The position numbers and the translations under genes are program-made. Below the pieces are notes generated by a model. It was not told the DNA's origin and made no database searches. It saw only the letters and a list, made by a program, of their open reading frames with translations. Positions 28,101 to 40,100 of a DNA stretch of 64,000 bases are shown here, piece after piece. The first letter of the stretch is position 1; each line of letters opens with the position of its first letter. Source of the stretch: Rhinopomastus cyanomelas (Eukaryota; Chordata; Aves; Bucerotiformes; Rhinopomastidae); contig VXBP01009307.1 of NCBI GenBank assembly GCA_013400115.1, forward strand, positions 310,001 to 374,000. Direction: 5' to 3'.

Positions 28101-31100
28101 AACAATTTAGTAGTTACAGGACCTAAGTACTGTAAATGACTAATGCATGCAGCAAATGTCTTTTTGACAGTGTACAAAACAAAGCCCTTAAAAGTAGATA
28201 GCTCTGGGAAAAAAGAACAAACTGGTTTATAACAAAAGCTCTGAAGCACACAGCATCGAGAAAGTCCCTGGATTATCTTCCTTCTGTGACTGCCAACAGG
28301 AACATCTCCTTCACTTACCAAGATGGCTGAAGACCAATAAAGAATAGTTTGGAAGCTCCAGGTACCTGTGTGATTACAACCACCATGCTATATATTTACT
28401 CTTCTTGAAAAGGAGACATGATGGGTGAATTTTTCTATCTCCATTAAAGGTTACAAGGGCTTTCCAGACAGTAAAGACAAGGAAAGACAGCTAATAAATT
28501 TATGTCTCTACAAACTGAACAACCAATGAAAACACTGATTATTTACTAGGTGCCACTTTCTGCACATACTTTTGCCAGCAATATTCAAAACTCTAACTTT
28601 AATCCCTACCCCTTTGTTGGGACTACAGTTCAACTTTTAATAAACTATCAGCATTTCCCCCAAATAATAACAATAACACAGGAGCACAAAAATCCATCCA
28701 TTTGCCCCTGCCTTGTAAATAAATACTAACTTCTGTCCATTTGATTCAACTAAATAAGCACAAGTAGACATTAACTTAGCAGCCAGCAGTTACAGCATTG
28801 GTAAGTTCAAGTTACTTGTTAGAAAAGACTTTTCTGCCTCATGGCAAAGAGCAATGAGCAGCAGGGTGGGCTCTGTGACCAGCCCCAGTCTGGAGGAACA
28901 AGAACATGGAAGCTTTTCCTTCTCCAAACATGCCCACATGGAGACCATCACTTATCTTCTTAAACACAGCAGCATAGGTCGCTCCTTCCTGTCTCTGTAC
29001 TGGCACTTGCCGCTGCCACAGGGTAATGAACAACGTCCTCAAGATGCAGTGGCTGGGGCTCTGGGCACCCATTTATCATGCAGGGAATGCACGGAGAAGT
29101 CACAGAGAGCAGCAGCAGCCTTCTGGCCTTAATTTCCTTTGTGGATGATCTGCCATTGAGCTGAACCCAGCAGCTCTGCTAGCTACAATGTGCATTTTCT
29201 ATTATGAAAGCCAAAAATTCTGTTGAGTAATGCTTTCATTCAATTTGCCTGTGATGTGCTCTGTTGACGAATATATCTGATTTCATGGAAATGTGATTAA
29301 ATAAATCAATGCTCAGCTGTATCAATCTCAAGAGGTTCTAGTTCAAGATGTGAAATACTTGTCCCAATAAGCACAACTTGAACAAAACCTTGTGCATTCT
29401 GGGTTTTTATTTCCTTCTTAAACATCAAAAACCTTTGGCTGTCTCCTGATTTTTGTTAACCGGAGTGTAACATGGGAATCACAGACTTTGCTTAAACTGT
29501 CACACAGCCTTTCACAATATCTGAGGACTGAAGAGGAAGGAATGGGAAATGAGAAGGAGAAATAAAGAAGATGGAAAAATTCCTACAAAGCATTTTGACT
29601 TACTTGTGGTTCGTAGCTCTTGGCAAACAGAGGGCTAACAGAGAACTAGGTGCCGAGGCTGACATTTTCAGACAGCAGCAATCAAAAGCAACAGCTCTGA
29701 AATCCAGGCTGTTTATAATCGGTTCTCTACACCTGATGTTACAGGTCTAATCTTAAGTAGTGTAAGCATTAAATCGTCATCTGCTGTGCAGAAGTTCATG
29801 TTACACCACTTTCTTTGAGAAAGAATAGAATATCAGCCAAAGAATACACCAACTCACACTGTGTAGTCCTTGTACATGAAGAAAGGCTTTTAAAAAAGAT
29901 TCCAGTAGAAAAGCAGCATGACCACGAAACAAAACTGTGTGTGCAAGAAGCTATGCCACCTCCCTCTGTCGTTCCTCTCATTCTGGAACTAGTAAAATGA
30001 CTCCTGAAGATGACACAGTTATCATCTCTGGCACAATTATCCCACAAAAATGAGTTTTGAGCTCCCAGGTCCTAGGGAATGATTCACGGATATGACTGTT
30101 TTTCCTGACAGCCACATACTCTCTACGTAATTAATTTCAGATAAACCACAACCCCCCCCCACTCCTCATACAACAGATTTGCAGTTGCTTTATCTTTGTG
30201 TTTGATTTGGGTTCTGACAGGCATCAGGAATTTTACCCTTTTATCAATGAGCTCCCTGTCCCCTCCTCCAGGAGCCCCTTGGTAAAAGGGTGAAGGATCT
30301 CCAGGCCTACACATTTCTGTGATGAAACACATCTGGACTGGCAGTCCAGGGACAGACTACTGCTGCCACCAAGGCATTCCTGAGTGTGCACTTAACTAAG
30401 AGATTAAAGCTCATCCCTACCCCAGAAGGGGTTTTGTGGCGAACAAATTTTGCATATGAATCGGCAGAGGATGCACCAGCTGAATGCTGAAACAGAGAAG
30501 CTGCTGGCATCTTTAGCAAGTAAGGGACACCACCAAACAGCTTTAAGTAGAACATTATTTTCTCTGATATAATACACAGAAGCTGCTGTTTAATTAAAAC
30601 TAAGCTGCTTAAGCCATTAAACTGGCAAATGGCTACAGCAAATGACTTGTCAGTTGTTAGCAGTCAAACAGTTGGAGGTGTTTGTTGTCACACTCAGACA
30701 CCAGACTCAGTCGCAGTGCTAATAACGCACATTTCCCTACTGGCTCCACAAATCCAAACCAGCACAGGACTGTGAAGTTATTAGAAGAGCTACTGTATGT
30801 TTCTGAGGAACACTTTCTAACCATGATCTTCAAAGACACCAATATCACACGCTCTGCTGCAATTTAATTATTTCAACTTCTTCCCCAGAAATATCAGCTA
30901 CTGCAGGCATTTATGCCTACATTTAAATGCAGAACTTTTATCAATTCTGGCTTTGAGCCCCAAGATTAAGCACATCCAGATACAACACCCTGATTTGGAT
31001 CATGAATATCTCCTCATGAAAATCATAGAACATACTGGGTTGGAAAGGACCTGCAAAGGTCATCTAGTCCAGACCTACTACAACAAGCTGGGACATCTCT

Positions 31101-34100
31101 AACTCTAAAGGGACATCTCTAACCAGAACAGATTGGCCAGAGCCCCACCCAGCCTGACCCTGAATGGCTCCAGAGATGGAGCCTCCATCACCTCTCTAGG
31201 TAGCCTGTTCCAGGGATCCCCCACCCTCAGATTCAACAACTCATATATAAAAAGTGTAACTTAGTACAGCAGCTACTTTTCTTCTGATCACATGCAACTA
31301 AAACACAAAAATCAAAGTTTATCATGGATCAGTAACCGAAGACAATAATTCTAGCCATCCAGGCAAACTTTAAAGGCACAGAAGATGAGTTATCGCTGAA
31401 AGCACCAAAGTCAAGTGACTCCAGAAGTCCCCTGCTTGCTTATTACTGGAATTTGGGTCAGATGGAGCATGAGGCAGAGGCACCACTGGAATTCAGGTGG
31501 GGAGACTGCCTCTTGCTCCTCTGCAGTCCTTACTTCCTTCCTGCAAATGGGAAGGACAGTGGTGAGGAAATTCTAACATCTAAACGTGATGAATTTGTTG
31601 ATATTTTTACTTCCTGTGAGTCATGTTCCTCAACTCTGCCACCATGCACAACAAAGGTCTCCAACAATTCATTAAATAAATGTTTTCACTTTGGTTTACG
31701 GAGAGCAGAGTTGTCCCATATTACAGCACCACACAAGTAACCCAGTGAAAACTTCTGGAAAGACTGAGCTTGACCATTCCAATGGGTCAGAATGCTCACA
31801 TTAGCAGGGGGTAACACAGCATTCTTGTACAATAGATGCTGTCCACACCTCTTTCCTTTGGTGTGTATATTCCCAGAGAAAAAGAAGTATTTCCATTCAG
31901 CACAGAATGATCCAATACACAGCAATGCTCAGAGGGATGGCCAGCAAATGCATTTAGTGGACTTCTATTTCTGTACCCTTATTTTTACAGGCTACAATGC
32001 AAGCGTCAGAGCAGCACTTCCACTCTTCTATGCAAGGACTGAAAGACTCTCCATATTATTAACGTGTTGCCTCATTCTGTGTCCCCGTGGCAAAACTGAG
32101 TCATCAGCCTTGTTTTAGGTAATGTGTTTGACACAGCAAAAATAAGATGTGAAGCCAACTACCAGTACAATGCATGAAAACAGGAGTGCCCTGTCCATAA
32201 TACAAAGCCTTAAATGACTTTTTTTTATCAAAATACAGTGTCTTTTTTTACAGCTGTAAAGGTATTAGATGCCTGTAAGTGCTGAATGAAACAACACGAT
32301 CTCTCTGCATTTAGTAACAAGCCTTGAAAACCTTAATCTCCTGAGTGAGTAATAACAGAGGGAGAAGTCAAGACAGTCTTGGGTCTATAATCAATAAGCC
32401 AAGCTGCTTGAAAGGCTCCATCTGAAACAAATGTGCAAATGCCTTACCAAAACAGAGATGATGATTTATGATTAAAAAGTGTAAATGTAGTTCCATAGCA
32501 TCAGTTAAGAATAACTTGCACAGCTCATTCACAAAGGCTTAAGGCAAACAGTTTAACATCTCCAAAGCACAAACTCCTCGCTCTGTCTTTCTCCTGAATG
32601 CCTTCAGCACCTCTGCATGTTCTGTCTTCTCTAACTCTCCCTGGCTTACACCAGACCTGTCACAATTAAAACACATCACACTCCTTTCTCCAGTCTCAAA
32701 ATTAAACCTACCAATGATGCATTTTTCTGCAAAGATCCCAACAAGACCAGTCCTGGCTGGGACACACACTGCTACTAGAAACAGGTTGGAAAAAGCTGAA
32801 GACCAAACAGACTTTAAAGGATGTTAAGAGCAGTATTCCTCCAGATAATACAGTATTTAAAAAGGAACGGGATGATTTATAAAAGCTAGTGAACAGCACC
32901 GTGGCACTAACTGCAGCCAAGCAAAATTCTTGTCTTTGAGACTGCAGTAGAGTAAAAAGTAAGGACACCAAAACAAGGCAGAACAGGCATCTTTAAGCCA
33001 GGTGAAATTCAACGCTGACAAATATGTGGTAATGCCCTGAAGAGTAAGAATTTGGACTCTTTATCTGCACTGATGGGCTCTAAACTTCTCACTAGGTAAA
33101 TTACAGAATCACAGAACATCAGGGATTGGAAGGGACCTCGAAGGATCATATAGTCCAATCACGCCGCCACAGCAGCATCACCCAGAACAAGCAGCACAGG
33201 AACATATCCAGGCGGGTTTTAAACGTTTCCAGAGAAGAAAACTCTACAACTCCCCTAGGCAGCTTGTTCCAGTGTTCTGCCACCCTCACTGTGAAGAAGT
33301 TCCTTCTGATATTTATATGGAACTTCCCATGTTCCAGCTTACACCCATTGCTCCTTGTCCTGTCATTAGATGACACTGAGAAGAGACTGGCTCCATCCTC
33401 CTGACACCCACCCTTCACATATTTATACACATTAATGAGGTCAGTCTCCTCTTCTCCAAGCTCAAGAGATCTTTCTTCATAAGAAAGATCCTTTCTTATG
33501 GACCCTCAACCTTTTTTCATAAGGGAGGTGTTCTACTTCCTTCATCATCTTTGTTGCTCTGTGCTGGACTCTCTCCAGCATCTGCATGTCCCTCTTGAAC
33601 CGAGGAGCCCAGAACTGGACACAATACCCCAGATGTGGTCTCTCTAGGGCAGAGTAGAGGGGGAGAAAAACCTCTCTTGTCTGTTAACCACCCCTGTGTT
33701 CTGATCCACCCCACGATGGTGTTGGCCCTCTAGGCCACAAGGGCACATTGCTGGCTCATGGTCATCCTGCTGTCCACCAGGACCCCTAGGTCCGTTTCTC
33801 GTACACTGCTCTCCAACAGGTCAGTCCCAAACCTATACTGATACCTGGGGTTGTTCTTGCCCAGATGCAAGACTCTACAATTGCGCTTGTTATAGGTCAT
33901 TAAATTTCTCCCTGCCCAGCTCTCCAGGTCTTGCTGAATGACAGCACAGCCTGCTGGAGTGTCAGCCACTCCTCCCAGCTTTGTGTCAGCAAACTTGCTG
34001 ACAGTGCTCCCTACTCCCTCATCCATCCCTCAGCCCAGTCATTAATGAATACATTGAATAGGACTAGTCCCAGTACTGACCCTTGGGGCACTCCACTAGA

Positions 34101-37100
34101 TACAGGCCTCCATCTAGACTCTGTCCCATTCACCACTACTCTCTGGCTTCTATCCTGCAGCCTGTTCATGATCCACCTCATTACCCAATCATCCAGTCCA
34201 CACTGCCTCAGTTTGGCTGCAAGGATGCTGTGGGAGACCATGTCAAATGCCTTAATGAAGTCAAGATAGACCACATCCACTGCTTTGCCATCACCTATTC
34301 ACTTGGTTATGCCCTCATAAAAGGCTATCAGGTTGGTCAAGCATGATTTCCCCTTGGTGAAGCCATGCTGACTGTCCCTAACGACCCTCCTGTCCTTGAT
34401 GTGCCTGGAGACAGCATCAAGGACAAATTGTTCCATCACCTTTGCTGGGATGGAGGTGAGGCTGACCAGTCCAGAGTTATCTGGGTCCTCCTTCTTACTC
34501 TTTTAGAAGACTGGAGTGACATTTGCTATCCTCCACTCCCCAGGCACTTCTGATTCCCATAACTTAGCAAATGTGATGTAGAGTGGCCTAGCAATGACTT
34601 TTGCTGTCTCCCTTAGCACTCACGGGGGCATCCCCATGTGGGCCCATGGATTTGCATCCATCCAGTTTGCTCAACTTATCCCTAACCTAGTCCTCATCAA
34701 ACAAGACAAGCTCCTCTCTTGCCTCAACTTCCTCTGGAGCCTCAGCAGTCTAGGGCTTGATATCAGGACAACCTCCCAGAAGTACAGACAGAGGCAAAGA
34801 AGGTGTTTAGTATCTCAGGTTTCTTCTTCCTCTTCAGTTTGCCCAGCAGCTCCCTGTTTAACCACACAGGTTTTCTGGCTACCTTCCCTGACTTCCTATC
34901 TGTTGGGATGCTCTGATCTTGGGCTTCAAAGAAGTGGTCTTCGAATGCTAACCAGCTATCTCGGGCCTCTGCAAGTACCCTGTTCCCTGAGATTTCCCCC
35001 AGCAATTGATTGAAAAGGCCAAAGTTGGCCCTCCTGAAGTCCAGGGTTGTGATTCTGCTAGCTATTCTGTTCCTGACAGATGAGATCTTGAACTTCACCA
35101 TCTCATGGTCACTGCAACCTTCACTGCTTCAAACAGATCCTCCTTGTTGGTGACTACAAGATCATAGGATGTTAGGGATTGGAATGGACCCAAAGAGATC
35201 ATCGAGTCTAACCCCCCTGCCAGAGCAGGATATCTAACACAGATCGTAGAGGAACACATCCAGGCAGGCCTTGAAAGTCCCCAGAGAAGGAGACTCCACG
35301 ACCTCCCTGGGGAGCCTGTTCCAGTNNNNNNNNNNNNNNNNNNNNNNNNNNNNNNNNNNNNNNNNNNNNNNNNNNNNNNNNNNNNNNNNNNNNNNNNNNN
35401 NNNNNNNNNNNNNNNNNNNNNNNNNNNNNNNNNNNNNNNNNNNNNNNNNNNNNNNNNNNNNNNNNNNNNNNNNNNNNNNNNNNNNNNNNNNNNNNNNNNN
35501 NNNNNNNNNNNNNNNNNNNNNNNNNNNNNNNNNNNNNNNNNNNNNNNNNNNNNNNNNNNNNNNNNNNNNNNNNNNNNNNNNNNNNNNNNNNNNNNNNNNN
35601 NNNNNNNNNNNNNNNNNNNNNNNNNNNNNNNNNNNNNNNNNNNNNNNNNNNNNNNNNNNNNNNNNNNNNNNNNNNNNNNNNNNNNNNNNNNNNNNNNNNN
35701 NNNNNNNNNNNNNNNNNNNNNNNNNNNNNNNNNNNNNNNNNNNNNNNNNNNNNNNNNNNNNNNNNNNNNNNNNNNNNNNNNNNNNNNNNNNNNNNNNNNN
35801 NNNNNNNNNNNNNNNNNNNNNNNNNNNNNNNNNNNNNNNNNNNNNNNNNNNNNNNNNNNNNNNNNNNNNNNNNNNTCAGGTTAGTCAAGCAGGACTTCCC
35901 CTTCATAAATCCGTGCTGACTACTCCTGATAACCTTCTTCTCTTTCAAGTGCCTTGAGATGCCCTCTAGCAGGAGCCGCTCCATCATTTTTCCAGGGATG
36001 GAGGTGAGGCTGACTGGTCTATAGTTTCCTGGAACTTCTTTCTTGCCCTTTTTGAAGACTGGAGTGACATTGGCTCTCCTCTAGTCCTCAGGTACCTCTC
36101 CTGTCTGCCATGATTTGGCAAAGATGATAGATAGCGGTAGGGCAATAATATCAGCCAGTTCTCTCAGCACCCTTGGGTGCATCTCATCAGGGCCCATGGA
36201 CTTGTTAATGTTCAATTTGTGTAGCTGATCCCTAAGATCCAGCAGCGCTCCTCTTCTAGTGGGCTCCTCCACCATCTGCATTGGGAAATTGTCACCAATG
36301 CACTGGAGGAACCTCCTGTACTGTGGATGGGTGGTTGCACAGGTCTTCCAGCAAGTATCGGGGTAGTTAAAATCCCCCATGAGAACCAGGGCCTGTAGCT
36401 ATGAGGCTGCTGTCAGCTGCCTTGTAGAAGACTTGATCAACTTCTTCATTCTGATCTGGTGGCCTGTAATAGATACCCACAACAGTGTCACCCAGCCCCT
36501 TAATCCTCATCCACAATCTCTGAACTCTCGCTTCATCCGTCCCTGGACAGAACTCAATACATTCCAGTTGGTCTCTCACATAAAGACTAACTCCACCATC
36601 TCACCTTGCTGGCCTGTCCCTCCTGAAAAGAACATAGCCATCCATGACCACAGTCCAGTCATGCAAGCTGTCCCACCATGTCTCTGTAATTGCCACCAGA
36701 TCATAATCACCTGATTGAACACAGATTTGTAACTCCTCCTGCTTGTTCCCCATGCTGCATGCATTGCTGTACAGGCATTTCAGGGAGCGAGCTGAGCGCT
36801 CCGATTTCACACTAGAACAGTGGGAGGCCACCTGGATGGATTAATAAGAATACACACACCTAATTAAAATTATATTCCAAACAGAGTAAAATCTACTCTG
36901 ATAAACTATGATGATTTATGGCACAAACAACTAACTGATATGATTTGGAAGAACATTCCTCTAGCACATTCATCTACCATGATGCATTACAGAACTAATT
37001 TAATTCTTCCCCCTTTCTGACCACCCAGCCTACCACCATGAGTCGTTACCAGAGATGAGGCAGTGGACAAGACAGTGTCATTCTCTCTACTATTGAATTA

Positions 37101-40100
37101 CTGCATCACTGTTGAGCCCAGGAAGAGTAAACAGTTGTAAAAATTCCCATTATTAGCAAAAGAGGGAGAATATTTGGAGTCAGATTCGAAGTTACTCTGA
37201 TACTTTTCCAACGCAGAGGCATCTGGAATCTTTTCTCCAATGTCTGTATTAATCTGCAGGGAAATTAACTGCTATGCTCTTGGTGATGTAGGGGTTAACT
37301 CTGACTGCTGTCGAATGCCCCAAGTCTGTGCTCTGTTCATCAGAGCATTAAATCTGAAAGCTCAAGAGAGTAGTGCAGCCGTGCTGCAAGGGCTATGTTA
37401 TAAAGTTCTGCATTAAAAATTCATATCGTAGGCTTGCCACAGCACTGTGCTCTGGCTGAAAGGAGAGCTGGCGGGGAAATATCAGACACCCCACTGTCTT
37501 TCTGGCAATTGGAGACATTCCTCAACAAACAGCACCTCAGGAAGGGAATGAAAGGGCAAACAAACCGTGAAACAAATCAATGAGTTCAATTATCTCTCTC
37601 TCTCTCAGAAAGGAAACTTTTCATTTTTAAGGCTGTTTCATGAAATCTTTTAATGACGGCTCTGCACAATGATGCTGGGGACTCTCTGGCTGCAGCCCTG
37701 GCTGCCTGGCAGCGCCTTTTGTTTGTTTTACACGAGAGGTTCCCAAGCAGAGAGTAGCATACAGGAACCCCTCCGCAGAGCAATTCTACTTACCCTTTAC
37801 ATTACTGCGACCACGTGGGATAGCAGGCTGTAGAAATTGTTCTCACTTTCGCTCAAGTGTCTCCAGCAAAGACTGAATTTAGATTTATTAAGATGGTTAG
37901 TTACTCCATGGCTATGTCCTGCACTCTTCGCTGCTGGTTAAAGCTGGTGCATTTCACAGCAATTTATGGCAACCCAACTGGTAGGTGACACAGCTCACAG
38001 TGATGGTAAGGGGTGTTAGATTTTTGTGGAAGCCATCTGTGCCCCTCAGGTTATCTGTCTGCTAGAGCCACTGTATTCAGGAAGGTCAATAATCTACATA
38101 CTGTAAACGGGGAAGTGGTCAGGAAATGAAACATCAGTAAACACAGTATCTTGAAGAAACTGTGCAAATAAAGTTGCCTGTTTGACAACCCTCCCCTGCA
38201 GCTCTGCTTAGCACCAACTGTAACAGAGTCACTTTTCCCAGTGTTAAATTTTGAATTAAAGGAAGGAAAAAGAAGAAAACATTAGCCACTGGACAAAGTT
38301 GCCATGGCACTCCCTCTGTGTATTTTTTCCCATAAATATATGGGATATATATATGGATAGATATGTTTGTAACTATAGTTGGAAACCAGCCCTGCAATCC
38401 AGTTTATGAGTGTTGAACTGCAGGAGTTCACCCAGAAGGTGTAGGAGGGCACGTTTATCATCTACCACATGCAGTCCACAGGGAATCAAAGAGATTTATG
38501 CCTGGTAGCCAGCACAAAACAATCAAGTCCAGACTAGCCTAAAACCCCTCACAAGGAAAAAGCTGTATGGAGGGGGTGGGGGAACAGGGGGGAGGAGAGG
38601 GTGGGAGAAAAGGTACTAAGCAGTTTAAAATTCATTATCTGAGGGAAGGAATGAAGGCAGGTTCTACAGCTGGTGATCACAAGTAATCAGAGATCCTCTA
38701 TTACAAGCCACTGACAAACTGCTACAAAAAGCCTAATAACCCTCAGGCAGTGTGGCCTGATTTATATTTTCCTTAAAATCTGTAGTAATAGGCATTTAAA
38801 ACTGCAAGCAATTTTCAGGCAGTGAGGGTTTACTCTGAGCATCAAGAAGCTGTGTCTAAGTCTAACAAGAGGAGTGTTCTTTTCCTCCAGTAGTGATTTA
38901 TTTGTTCGTTTTGATTGTTGCTGTAACAGCGACTGCCCTCCCCATCCCTACCTGACCTCCTCCTGACTCAGTTTCTCAACATGTAAAAAAACAAGCAGGG
39001 CAAAGCTGTCACAGGCACAAAATCCCAGTCTCTGCTGTGATCCACTACTGCAAAAACACTCCAGGTAAGTGCTAGGGGTTAACAATATCAGGCTTACACT
39101 GTAAATGCATTTGTTTATTTAATGCTTTACATGGGTGCTAATGAAGTTATTAACAGGCCTGCACATTATCTCTTCTTGTTCTTGGATTTAGTGTCTGCAT
39201 CTTCCAGCCTAAACCCTTCTGCTCCATGAGCTGGCCAACACCCCTCTCTTCCAGATCCACAAATAGTGCTCACTTCTGATTCCTAACTACTTGTGTTTGG
39301 GATTCTCTGTTTCTTATTCAAAGATACTAGTTTTTAAAACTAATTCATATCTACGTTTGTCTCCCCTCAAGATAATGAGATTCAGTGCCACCATATCAGA
39401 TACCTTCTGTGACACAAAACTGCGATCCCACACGGCATTATTGCTTTTATTTGAGATCAGAGGATATGTAAATGAGACAATTTTTCCTAGGTCCAATAAA
39501 GGGGTGCCGCCAGGATGATTAGAAGGGTCTGCACCAGCAAGGGCATGCTCCTCCGCTATCTGCATGCAGCATGGCCAACCCACACAAACACCTGCCTCCC
39601 AGAATTGTTCTGAATATAGCAGAAACGCCACCATTTCAGCGCTGTATCACTGCCAAAGCTCCTAGGGAGCCTGAAAAAACTGTCTAAGGAGGGAAAAAGC
39701 ACAGGGACACTGTGTTGGATATGGCCCTAACAGTGATGGCACATTCCTTCCTGTTCTTGGAAGAGGAGCAGCTCTGCTAGCTCTCACAGCAACACATGGC
39801 TTCCCAAAGGGAAAGAAGGTAAAGGCAGAGAGAAGAGACTGTTTTCCAGGATACAGAGTCCATGTTTCCTGAACTTCCATTCATGTTCAGGACAGCCATC
39901 TCTTCCCAGTGGATAAGAGATCGCAACACACATTACGTGACTCATTTTTTTGCCTTTGCTGTCACTGCGTGGGAGTGGGAAAAGCAGCTGGAATCCATCT
40001 GTAGAGCACAGAGAGTTTCAAATAAACACCAGTAAAGAAATCCTACACATGGAACATATGGTCAGGTAGAGGCAACTACAGCAGTAATTGCCAGCTTGAC

